64,000 nucleotides of DNA from Pyramidobacter piscolens (GTDB lineage: Bacteria > Synergistota > Synergistia > Synergistales > Dethiosulfovibrionaceae), in assembly GCA_004558205.1 (NCBI GenBank), contig SFDM01000010.1, positions 1 through 64,000 of the forward strand, written 5' to 3'. Below the pieces are notes generated by a model, which was not told the origin of the DNA, made no database searches, and was given only the letters and a program-made list of their open reading frames with translations. The translations under genes and the position numbers were made by a program. The first letter of the stretch is position 1; every line of letters begins with the position of its first letter. Shown in pieces: positions 14,436-22,043 of the stretch.

Positions 14436-15131
14436 ATGTGTATTCCCTATTGGGACAGCGAACTTGACGTGGAAGTGGGATGTTGGGCTTCCTTCAACTT
14501 TGAACGCTGTGCAGTTTCGATGGTGGGGCTTCACAGTGAGGCTTTGGGTGAGATGGCCGCCCTTGCGTTGTCTTTAAACAGCGAGCTGCTTTATCTTTGC
14601 GGGGGGAACAGCGGAATAGCCGGCAGTATGATATGGGAAGAGCCGATTCTTGAAAATCGCGACATTCCCGTCATGTCGCCCTTTACGCTTGTCTTGGGGT
14701 ACAGCCGGGAGATGGAAGCTTTTACGTCCTTTTTCCTGAAAGAAAAGGAGGATCTGAAAGCGGGCGTGACAGACTGCACCTTCTGGACGAATGAAGTGCC
14801 CCTCTCGCGGTATAAGGTTATCGCTTTTATGGCGGCTCAGCCCCTTTTTGATGAGATAGACTGCCTTAATGAGATGAGAAAAGCCATGAAAGAGTGGAAG
14901 CATAGAGACCTTCTGATCCCTTTTTACGCGGAGCAGTTCGGTTTTGTGCGGGCGCCCGTTCCTTATGAGACGGATATTCCAAAGGATATGCTGATGACAA
15001 ACCGGCTTCAGAATTTTCAGCTGGAGGCGACTCGGTCCGTGGTTGGACCGGCGCCGTCGGTTTCGTTGCCGGCTTTTTACGAGCTGACCATGGGGAACGA
15101 ATCCGTCAAAAATGAAGAGGATGGGTCATAG
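14436..15131 (+). CDS. Conserved-looking protein of unknown function, 231 aa
   Basis: ATG 14436, 11 nt after AGGAGG. Soluble, acidic and cysteine-containing (MCIPYWDSELDVEVGCWASF), no signal peptide. Central mixed alpha/beta stretch (SELLYLCGGNSGIAGSMIWE; MSPFTLVLGYSREMEAF). I recognise no family. The position directly before rpoD is where many bacteria carry dnaG, but the length and motifs do not fit primase. A terminator separates it from rpoD. Confidence 0.7.
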   Translation: MCIPYWDSELDVEVGCWASFNFERCAVSMVGLHSEALGEMAALALSLNSELLYLCGGNSGIAGSMIWEEPILENRDIPVMSPFTLVLGYSREMEAFTSFFLKEKEDLKAGVTDCTFWTNEVPLSRYKVIAFMAAQPLFDEIDCLNEMRKAMKEWKHRDLLIPFYAEQFGFVRAPVPYETDIPKDMLMTNRLQNFQLEATRSVVGPAPSVSLPAFYELTMGNESVKNEEDGS

Positions 15132-15153
15132 CCGGAGATCGTTTTTATCACGG

Positions 15154-15224
15154 CGAGAGAATTTTACAAGCTCTCTCGATGACAGTCCGAGAGATTTAGG
15201 TGTGGCAGGACTGTTCTTTTTTTT
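15154..15224 (+). promoter_or_regulatory. Terminator with competing pairing before rpoD
   Basis: Terminator: ACAGTCC (15182-15188) pairs with GGACTGT (15208-15214), followed by TCTTTTTTTT. Upstream TCTCTCG (15172-15178) can pair either with CGAGAGA at 15154-15160 or with CGAGAGA at 15188-15194. The second pairing would enclose the terminator arm in its loop. This is the arrangement of an attenuator, but it may simply terminate the upstream gene. Confidence 0.5.
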
Positions 15225-15275
15225 GAACAACGCTGACTTTTCGTCGACGGATGGAAGACAAGGGAGGAAGTACAG

Positions 15276-17288
15276 ATGGCAGCTACAAAGAAAAGGCCTA
15301 TGCCAAAAGCAGGGAAGGCGGAATCTGTTGTGGAGAAGCTGGAAGACTTGCAGCCCGCTGATGAACTCACCCCTTTAAAAAAGCGTCCCGGGACGAAACC
15401 GGACAGGAAAACAGGCGCGGATAAAACTCTTGTGCCAGCGATAGAGGAAAAAATAAAAGGTAAAATTGTGAAGGACAAGGCGGTTGAGCAAACGGTGAAG
15501 TTGGAAGAGTCTTTGAATAGAGAATCATTGGAAAAAACGGCAGAGGACAATCCGATATCAGAGAAGGCCGCCAAGGCAGGAACAGTGAAAAAAACGGCGT
15601 CCGCTGAAAAGAAGCCGGCGGGAAACGCGCCGGCTGCGAAGAAAGCGGCGCCTCCCTCAAAAAAGGCGGAAGCCTCCGATAGTTCCGTAGGCAAAAAGGC
15701 AGCCGAGAAAAAAGCAGCGGCCTCCGAAAATAAAACAGCCGAAGGAGCCGCAGACACCGGCACTTCTCCGGCGCAGCCTGCGCCGGAGAAAAAAAAGGCG
15801 CTTAAGAAGAAAACGTCTGTCGAAACCCCTGATAAAATAGGTCCTGCAAAAGAGTCCTCCGCTTCTAAGAAAGCAGTTAAAATGGGGACGAAAAAAGCCG
15901 ATGCGAGCCTGGAAAATTACGAGCCAGCTGATGAACAGGACTCGATTTTGGATGAAGACATCATGAAGAGCGAACCTGAAGAGGTAGACCTCGAAGCCCC
16001 GCTGGACGACAGCGTGCTTCTGGATATGGACGTTGAGGAGGAAGTCCCCGATTCGTCAGTCGCCGGACTTGAAAACTCTGATAACTTTATCCGTTCGCTG
16101 ATGGAACGCATGCGCGAGCTCATCATAGAAGGGCGTAAGAACGGCTTTGTGACCCACAGGGACATAGAAAAATTTATCCCTGTAGAGTACTGGAGCTCCG
16201 ATATTCTCGACAACGTGTTTATCAATTTGACCGAGTTGGGCATTCAGGTTGTGGAGGATCCCGAGCAGTCCCGCGAAAAAATGGTCCAGAAAGCCGATCT
16301 GGCGCGGTCAAAGCGCGAGCAGGCACAGCCCAGAGAGCCCAGAGAGCGTTCGGGACGGGAAGTTTCGGACGCCTCCGATGACGACATGCCCGACGACACT
16401 TCCATGGCGGCGGAAGATGTGCCTACGTATAGCGAAGACCTGGGACGCATGGAAGACGTGCCGCTTTCCGATCCTGTGCGCATGTACCTGCGTGAGATCG
16501 GCAAGGTTTCCCTGCTCGACGGGGAAAAGGAAAAAGAGCTGGCGATAAAGGTGGAGGCCGGCGACCCCGTGGCAAAGCAGCAGATCATAGACGCGAACCT
16601 TCGCCTGGTGGTCAGCATCGCAAAAAAATACATTGGCCGCGGTATGCTTTTTCTCGATCTGATTCAGGAGGGGAACCTGGGTTTAATCCGCGCCGTAGAA
16701 AAATTTGACTACCGCAAAGGTTTTAAATTCAGCACCTACGCGACCTGGTGGATTCGCCAGGCAATTACCCGCGCTATAGCCGACCAGGCGCGCACCATCC
16801 GCATTCCCGTCCATATGGTCGAGACGATCAATAAAATGGTGAGAGTCTCCCGTCAGCTTGTTCAGAAGCTAGGCCGCGAGCCCACCGACGACGAAATCGC
16901 TTCCGAGATGGAAATTGAGATTGGGCGCGTGGAGGAAATCCGGCGTATCGCTCAGCTTCCCGTATCCCTTGAGACGCCTATCGGCGAGGAAGAAGACAGC
17001 CAGCTCGGGGATTTTATCGAGGACAGGAATATGCCCAGCCCCGAGGACGCGGCCGCGGGCAACCTTCTGCACGAGCAGATAGAAGAGATGCTGGACGCTC
17101 TTTCCGACCGCGAGCGCGAGGTCCTGCGCTATCGTTTTGGATTGGAGGACGGCCGTTCCTATACGCTTGAAGAAGTGGGGCGCCGTTTTGGCGTCACAAG
17201 GGAACGAATCCGCCAGATCGAGGCCAAGGCGCTCAGAAAACTGCGCCATCCCAGCCGCAGCAAGAAACTGAGGGATTTTCTCGAATAA
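15276..17288 (+). CDS. rpoD: Primary sigma factor with long basic N-terminal extension
   Basis: 670 aa. ATG after AGGGAGG. Residues 1 to about 265 are a low-complexity Lys/Ala/Pro/Glu tail (e.g. AKKAAPPSKKAEASDSS) ending in an acidic stretch. Sigma 1.1 about 268-340; region 1.2 near 398 (DPVRMYLREIGKVSLLDGE); region 2 about 440-515 (NLRLVVSIAKKYIGRGM; FKFSTYATWWIRQAI); region 3; region 4 about 588-668 (DGRSYTLEEVGRRFGVTRER). Housekeeping promoter recognition: matching -10/-35 elements occur throughout the window. Tail function unknown; TopA here carries a similar one. Confidence 0.97.
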   Translation: MAATKKRPMPKAGKAESVVEKLEDLQPADELTPLKKRPGTKPDRKTGADKTLVPAIEEKIKGKIVKDKAVEQTVKLEESLNRESLEKTAEDNPISEKAAKAGTVKKTASAEKKPAGNAPAAKKAAPPSKKAEASDSSVGKKAAEKKAAASENKTAEGAADTGTSPAQPAPEKKKALKKKTSVETPDKIGPAKESSASKKAVKMGTKKADASLENYEPADEQDSILDEDIMKSEPEEVDLEAPLDDSVLLDMDVEEEVPDSSVAGLENSDNFIRSLMERMRELIIEGRKNGFVTHRDIEKFIPVEYWSSDILDNVFINLTELGIQVVEDPEQSREKMVQKADLARSKREQAQPREPRERSGREVSDASDDDMPDDTSMAAEDVPTYSEDLGRMEDVPLSDPVRMYLREIGKVSLLDGEKEKELAIKVEAGDPVAKQQIIDANLRLVVSIAKKYIGRGMLFLDLIQEGNLGLIRAVEKFDYRKGFKFSTYATWWIRQAITRAIADQARTIRIPVHMVETINKMVRVSRQLVQKLGREPTDDEIASEMEIEIGRVEEIRRIAQLPVSLETPIGEEEDSQLGDFIEDRNMPSPEDAAAGNLLHEQIEEMLDALSDREREVLRYRFGLEDGRSYTLEEVGRRFGVTRERIRQIEAKALRKLRHPSRSKKLRDFLE

Positions 17289-17295
17289 TGAATAT

Positions 17296-17349
17296 AAAAA
17301 AGGCGTTCCTCTTTTACGTTAAGATCCGTAAAAGAGGAACGCCTTTTTT
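17296..17349. terminator. Bidirectional terminator between rpoD and the PQ-loop gene
   Basis: Perfect 23-bp stem (17296-17318 with 17327-17349), 8-nt loop, A6 and T6 on the outer ends. It serves rpoD on the plus strand and the convergent gene on the minus strand. Confidence 0.93.
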
Positions 17350-17675
17350 TATATGCTGTTTCTGTGGGAGACCATGATTCTTTTTTCGAGAGCGGAGTTT
17401 CTGAAATAGAGAGCAGTGTCGACGCAGACCATAAAGGCGTTGATGAGATATACCGTTAAAAGAGGATAGGAGATGCCGTTCGCGCTGACAAGGCATTTGA
17501 CTACGCCGGCAGCGTAGCCCACCAAGATGACGCAGAGAAACTGAAGGCTCTTGCCTTTAGAGCTTCGCGACGTCCATGATTTGTATATTGAGAGAGGCCA
17601 GGCGGCGCCAAAACAGACAAGCATGAGAGCTTCAAGGATTTGTTCAAGAGACAAAATAAGTTCCTCCCAGGACAA
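17349..17675 (-). CDS. Small PQ-loop-like membrane protein
   Basis: 108 aa with three predicted membrane helices. WPLSIYKSWTSRSSKGKSLQ resembles the PQ-loop/SemiSWEET motif (P-x-I-Y-S-x-x-S-K-S-L), followed by FLCVILVGYAAGVVKCLV and YPLLTVYLINAFMVCVD. Half-transporters of this type form homodimers. The substrate is unknown and transport itself is inferred. The stop codon lies in the arm of the shared terminator. Confidence 0.65.
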   Translation of the reverse strand: MSWEELILSLEQILEALMLVCFGAAWPLSIYKSWTSRSSKGKSLQFLCVILVGYAAGVVKCLVSANGISYPLLTVYLINAFMVCVDTALYFRNSALEKRIMVSHRNSI

Positions 17676-17704
17676 AGACAGTTTTTAATTGTACGGACAG
17701 AAAT

Positions 17705-17732
17705 CTGGCCGTTCTCCGGGGAGAACGGCCAG
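17705..17732 (-). terminator. Terminator after ferredoxin
   Basis: 13-bp stem CTGGCCGTTCTCC/GGAGAACGGCCAG with a 2-nt apex, 8 nt after the ferredoxin stop. The T tract is weak. Confidence 0.55.
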
Positions 17733-17739
17733 AAAAGTA

Positions 17740-17910
17740 TTACAGAGAAAGAGCTTCGACGGGACAGTTGCTTACGCAAGCGCCGCACTCGACGCACTTG
17801 CTTTCGTCGACCTTGGACTTGCCGTCAACCATGCTGATAGCTTCGACGGGGCAAGCGCCCTCGCAAGCGCCGCAACCAACGCACACATCAACGTTAACCT
17901 TTGCTGCCAT
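17740..17910 (-). CDS. 2[4Fe-4S] ferredoxin, 56 aa
   Basis: Too short for many ORF callers but clear. Two CxxCxxCxxxCP clusters: CVGCGACEGACP and CVECGACVSNCP, on a pseudo-twofold clostridial ferredoxin fold. ATG at 17908-17910 with AAGGAGG upstream. A low-potential electron carrier of anaerobic metabolism (pyruvate:ferredoxin oxidoreductase, hydrogenases). Own promoter and terminator; no redox partner gene is adjacent. Confidence 0.96.
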   Translation of the reverse strand: MAAKVNVDVCVGCGACEGACPVEAISMVDGKSKVDESKCVECGACVSNCPVEALSL

Positions 17911-17950
17911 TTAAAATGCACCTCCTTCATGAAAAGGATTACACTATATC

Positions 17951-17979
17951 ACTATACAATAGGATCGGAAGAAAGGCAA
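17951..17979 (-). promoter_or_regulatory. Ferredoxin promoter
   Basis: Minus strand TTGCCT (17974-17979), 17-nt spacer, TATAGT (17951-17956). Confidence 0.75.
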
Positions 17980-18029
17980 GGAAGTTTTTACTTCCTTACT
18001 TGCGGACTTTTTGTGTTAAAGCGCGTATG

Positions 18030-19025
18030 CTAGTATTCCGGCTTGGGGTCGCGGTTTAAAAGCTTTTTGACGGCGGCCTTTGGAGCCAGGCCTCCGTAGA
18101 GAACCGCGTAGACCGCTTCGGAAATGGGCATTTCCACGCCGATCTTTTCGGACAGAGCCTTTACGGCCTTTACGGTGTAGACTCCCTCCGCGACTTGGCC
18201 GAGTTTGGCCGCCGCTTCATCGAGGTTCAGCCCCTGGCCGATCATCTCGCCCAAGCGGAAGTTCCTTGAGTGGCGGCTGTAGGCCGTTACCATAAGATCG
18301 CCCACGCCGGCCAGCCCTGCGAAAGTTGCTGACTGCGCGCCCAACGCCAGTCCCAGCCGCACGATTTCCGCAAGGCCACGCGTGACCATGGCAGCGGTGG
18401 CGTTATCCCCCATTTCCATGCTGTGCAGGAAACCCGACGCGACGGCGATGACGTTCTTGACCGCGGCGCCGACTTCGACGCCTATTACGTCGGGATTGGT
18501 GTAAACACGGAAGTTCTCGCGGTTGAAGAGCTCCTGCCACTGGGCTGCCGACATGGGATTGCCCGATGCCGAAACGACCGCTAGAGGCAGGTCCCTGATG
18601 GCTTCCTCGGCGTGGCTTGGTCCTGAAATAACCGTGAAAGGAGCTCCTGGGATGATCTCTTCGACCATTTGGCTGATCAGCTTCAAGCTGCTGATCTCCA
18701 TGCCCTTCGCGGCGTTGGCGATCTCGACTCCCGGACGGTAAAGGGGCGCCAGCTTTTTCAGAAGGGGGCGCAAAAACTGCGTAGGTGTCACAAAGAGCCA
18801 CAGATCAGAATAGGCCGCTGCTTCTTCGGCAGACCCCGTAGCTTCGATGAGAGGGGAGAGTTGATAGTCGGTGAGAAACTCAGGATTATAGCCGTTCTGG
18901 TTAATGGCGCGGGCATGTTCGGCCACAAAGCACCAGAGGCAGACGCGATGCCCGCTGCGCGCGAGGCTTTGGGCGAGAGCTGTGCCCCAGCTGCCAGCGC
19001 CGAAAACGGTAACCGATTTATTCAA
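18030..19025 (-). CDS. gpsA: Glycerol-3-phosphate dehydrogenase [NAD(P)+]
   Basis: 331 aa. Makes sn-glycerol-3-phosphate from dihydroxyacetone phosphate for phospholipids. N-terminal Rossmann motif TVFGAGSWGTALAQSLARSG; family motifs ISGPSHAEE near 150 and the catalytic-Lys region GAAVKNVIAVASGF near 187; C-terminal GLAGVGDLMVTAYS and SRNFRLG. Only 12 nt after typA, same strand, so probably cotranscribed. Confidence 0.97.
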   Translation of the reverse strand: MNKSVTVFGAGSWGTALAQSLARSGHRVCLWCFVAEHARAINQNGYNPEFLTDYQLSPLIEATGSAEEAAAYSDLWLFVTPTQFLRPLLKKLAPLYRPGVEIANAAKGMEISSLKLISQMVEEIIPGAPFTVISGPSHAEEAIRDLPLAVVSASGNPMSAAQWQELFNRENFRVYTNPDVIGVEVGAAVKNVIAVASGFLHSMEMGDNATAAMVTRGLAEIVRLGLALGAQSATFAGLAGVGDLMVTAYSRHSRNFRLGEMIGQGLNLDEAAAKLGQVAEGVYTVKAVKALSEKIGVEMPISEAVYAVLYGGLAPKAAVKKLLNRDPKPEY

Positions 19026-19037
19026 TGATATTCTCCT

Positions 19038-20918
19038 TTATTGGGCTGCTTCGTTGCGTATTTTTTCAGCTTTCTTACGCTCGTTCATGTCGAGGATGGC
19101 TTTGCGGATACGGACCTCCTTGGGCGTGGCTTCCACAAGTTCGTCGTCGGCGATCCATTCGATAGCGCGGTCGAGGACCACGGGGCGGGGAACGTCGAGC
19201 TTGATGCCCATATCCTTTGTGGCGGAGCGGCAGTTGGTCATCTGTTTCTTCTTCGTGGGGTTGCAGGGCACGTCGGCGGGGCGGGAGCTTTCGCCTATCA
19301 CTTCGCCATTGTAGACCTCCGTGCCGGGGCTGATGAAAAGGGTGCCGCGCTCCTGAAGGTTTTCCAGCTGGTAACTGGTAGCCATGCCTGTGTCCATGCT
19401 GACCATGGACCCCCTGTTCCGGCTCACCACTTCGCCGCGCCACAGATCGTAGCCGCGGAACCGAGAGGACATGATGCCAAGGCCGCGGGTGTCCGTCAGG
19501 AAGGTGTTGCGGTAGCCGATAAGCCCGCGGGTGGGAATGTCAAACTCCAGCCGGACGACGCCCGTGGACAGGTTGAACATGTTGACCATGTCGGCCTTGC
19601 GTCCCGCGAGCTTTTCGATGACGATGCCCTGATATTCCTCGGGAACGTCGATAATGAGCTGTTCCATGGGTTCCAGCAGATGGCCGGACTCATCGGTCTT
19701 CGTGATGACCTCGGGACGGGAAACGCAGAGTTCCGATCCTTCGCGGATCATCTGCTCCACCAGGATAGCCATCTGAAGCTCGCCGCGTCCGGAAACCTTG
19801 AGCCCGTCAGGACGCCCCAGATCTTCTACCCGCAGCGCCACGTTCGTCTGGCATTCCTTCTCAAGCCGCGCTTTCAGCTGGCGCAGCGTGAGCGGCGTGC
19901 CGTCGCGTCCGGCGAAGGGGCCGTTGTTGACCAGGAAGAACATGGAAACCGTGGGCTCCTCGATATCTAGAGGATGGAGCGTTTCTCCGTCCAGCGACGC
20001 CGAAGCCAGGGTGTCTCCGATGGTGATCGTCTTGGGGCCTGAAAGCCAGACGATATCTCCGGCGAACACTTCGTCCACTTCGACGCGCTCAAGTCCGCGG
20101 GTCACCCAAAGGTGCACGGCCTTTTCCTGCACGGCGGAGACGGTTTCCCAGCCTTTTTCACGATGGCGCTCGTCCACCCATTTCGTGCGGCTGTGGATGA
20201 AAGCGTCGTTTTTATGCAGCGTCCCTGAAAGGACCCGTCCGCATCCGATCTGTCCGATGTAATCGTTCCACGCCAGCGTGCTTACCTGCATCAAGAACGG
20301 TTTGTCACCGTTGGAAGGAGGGGGCGGAACGCGTCCCACGATCGTCTCGAAGAGGGCGTCCATGCCTTCGTGAGGATCCGTGTCAAGATTCCTGACGAGC
20401 CAGCCAGCCAGCCCCGAGCCGTAGAGCACGGGGAAATCAGCCTGCTCGTCGGTTGCGCCGAGCTCAAGGAACAGGTCAAAGGTTTTCTCAAGGGCTTCAT
20501 AGGGCGTCGCCATGGGGCGGTCCACCTTATTGACGATGACGATAGGTTTCAGGCCAAGGGCCAGCGCACGGGAGAGCACGTAGCGGGTCTGCGGCATGGG
20601 GCCTTCATTGGCGTCCACGAGAAGAAGCACGCTGTCGACCATGGACAGAACCCGCTCGACTTCGCCGGAAAAGTCCGCGTGTCCAGGGGTGTCAATGATG
20701 TTGATAAGATAGCCCTTCCATTCTACGGTACAATGCTTGGACGTAATGGTGATGCCGCGTTCGCGCTCCAATTCGCCGCTGTCCATAACGCGCTCTGCCA
20801 CCTTGGTTCGATCGTTGAAGGTCCGCGCGCCGCGGAAAATAGAATCTATCAGGGTTGTCTTGCCGTGATCGATATGTGCTACGATTGCCAGGTTTCGAAT
20901 TTTGTCTACTGAATACAT
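19038..20918 (-). CDS. typA: Translational GTPase TypA/BipA
   Basis: 626 aa from ATG 20918 (MYSVDKIRN), 7 nt after GAGGAG; the longer frame to 20933 lacks an SD. EF-G-like GTPase: G1 AHIDHGKTTL, G2 region RGITITSKH, G3 DTPGHADF, G4 NKVDRP; then domains II, III and V (RGELQMAILVEQMIREG; LIGYRNTFLTDTRGLG) and the TypA-specific C-terminus. Binds ribosomes and aids 50S assembly and stress or cold adaptation. Upstream of gpsA. Confidence 0.97.
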   Translation of the reverse strand: MYSVDKIRNLAIVAHIDHGKTTLIDSIFRGARTFNDRTKVAERVMDSGELERERGITITSKHCTVEWKGYLINIIDTPGHADFSGEVERVLSMVDSVLLLVDANEGPMPQTRYVLSRALALGLKPIVIVNKVDRPMATPYEALEKTFDLFLELGATDEQADFPVLYGSGLAGWLVRNLDTDPHEGMDALFETIVGRVPPPPSNGDKPFLMQVSTLAWNDYIGQIGCGRVLSGTLHKNDAFIHSRTKWVDERHREKGWETVSAVQEKAVHLWVTRGLERVEVDEVFAGDIVWLSGPKTITIGDTLASASLDGETLHPLDIEEPTVSMFFLVNNGPFAGRDGTPLTLRQLKARLEKECQTNVALRVEDLGRPDGLKVSGRGELQMAILVEQMIREGSELCVSRPEVITKTDESGHLLEPMEQLIIDVPEEYQGIVIEKLAGRKADMVNMFNLSTGVVRLEFDIPTRGLIGYRNTFLTDTRGLGIMSSRFRGYDLWRGEVVSRNRGSMVSMDTGMATSYQLENLQERGTLFISPGTEVYNGEVIGESSRPADVPCNPTKKKQMTNCRSATKDMGIKLDVPRPVVLDRAIEWIADDELVEATPKEVRIRKAILDMNERKKAEKIRNEAAQ

Positions 20919-21037
20919 AAAAACGCTCCTCACTTCGCTGAATGACTGGCCGCTATGAGCTGTCTTTCAAAACAATCATAATACCGCTCTTTTGGAGAAA
21001 GCACAAGTGGAGTATTCAAAATTTCCCTCTGTGAACC

Positions 21038-21074
21038 TAAAAAAACCGCGGCTGAAAAAATCCAGCCACGGTTT
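21038..21074 (-). terminator. Terminator downstream of the small membrane protein operon
   Basis: Arm AAACCGTGGCTG, 8-nt loop, CAGCCGCGGTTT (minus strand; 21074 to 21043) followed by a T tract to 21038. Confidence 0.85.
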
Positions 21075-21090
21075 GTCCTCATCATAGGGG

Positions 21091-21255
21091 TTAGAGCGAT
21101 AGAAGATAATAGGTGACGATCAGCAGCGAACAGCCGCCGATGACGTCGAAAATGGCTTTTCCCGGACGTCCCGAACGGGAAAACTCCCGGGCGAGCCAGA
21201 AAAACACAAGGGCGCAGACTAGAAGAATAGCTGGGGCGACATACTTTGCGAACAT
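21091..21255 (-). CDS. Small membrane protein, 54 aa
   Basis: ATG 21255, with AAGGAGG upstream. Two membrane segments: VAPAILLVCALVFFWLA and AIFDVIGGCSLLIVTYYLL, separated by a short basic loop (REFSRSGRPGK). No recognised family. It follows the 200-aa gene by 23 nt and precedes a terminator, so it is the last gene of a two-gene unit. Confidence 0.7.
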   Translation of the reverse strand: MFAKYVAPAILLVCALVFFWLAREFSRSGRPGKAIFDVIGGCSLLIVTYYLLSL

Positions 21256-21278
21256 GGGCGTTCCTCCTTGGGCTTGTT

Positions 21279-21881
21279 TTAGTGTCCATTATACCGGTCG
21301 GGCTCTTCGCGCTTGGGGCTGATCAGTTCATAGACGCGTTCGTTCTCTTTTTTGGTACTGGCGGAAGGCGGGGGGACGTCGGCGCTGCCCGAAGGATCGC
21401 CATCCTTTTTTTTCTTTTTCTCAAGGTTGATCGAAACCCCCAGGCCGATGCCGCCGTTCATGGGGCGGATTCGCGCTTTTTCGGCTTCCAGTCCCAACAG
21501 GGAAAGGGGCGTGCTCACCGCTTTCAGAGTGCCGTCGTCAATGTTTTTCAGCAGCCTCTCGGCATTGTCAACCACATCCTGCAGTCCTTCGGGAAGTTCG
21601 ACGCCGCCGCCTTCCTTTTCATCTTTCAAGGCACGCTTGTAGTCGCTGTTCTCTTTGCAAAATCCCGTTTCCAGTTTCCCGTTTTTATTTCCCACCCCTT
21701 TAAAGGTGGGCAGGGGCTGATCTTTTTTCGCTTCTGAGTGAACAGCCCTTAGTGGTTGCGGCGACTGGGGGGTCGTGGGGATTCTTTTCTCGCTTTTTGC
21801 GGACATGCAGAGAAGGCTGCCGATGAACAAAAAAGAGAAAAAGGACCACGTCAAAAGCGCAAAACTTCTTTTCGCTATCAT
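21279..21881 (-). CDS. Exported or anchored protein of unknown function, 200 aa
   Basis: N-terminal hydrophobic segment FALLTWSFFSFLFIGSLLCM follows MIAKRS, a signal peptide or membrane anchor. The rest is hydrophilic and partly low-complexity: a helical segment with GVELPEGLQDVVDNAERLLK, then LEKKKKKDGDPSGSADVPPP. No domain recognised. Probably cotranscribed with the downstream 54-aa gene. Confidence 0.6.
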   Translation of the reverse strand: MIAKRSFALLTWSFFSFLFIGSLLCMSAKSEKRIPTTPQSPQPLRAVHSEAKKDQPLPTFKGVGNKNGKLETGFCKENSDYKRALKDEKEGGGVELPEGLQDVVDNAERLLKNIDDGTLKAVSTPLSLLGLEAEKARIRPMNGGIGLGVSINLEKKKKKDGDPSGSADVPPPSASTKKENERVYELISPKREEPDRYNGH

Positions 21882-22012
21882 CTTTGAACAGTCACATCCT
21901 CTGAATGGAAAGTTTCCGGAACCTTTCGCAGCCGATACGGGCTTGGCGGAGCCCTTCCCCTCTTCGACTTATTTTTCGAGGGGAAAGGCAATCATATTTT
22001 AACATAAAACGA

Positions 22013-22037
22013 GGCCGGCGGGGTTGCCCCGCCGGCC
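22013..22037 (-). terminator. Terminator of the DUF1846 operon
   Basis: 11-bp GC stem GGCCGGCGGGG/CCCCGCCGGCC with a 3-nt loop just after the stop, then CGTTTTATG on the minus strand. Confidence 0.75.
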
Positions 22038-22043
22038 TTATCT

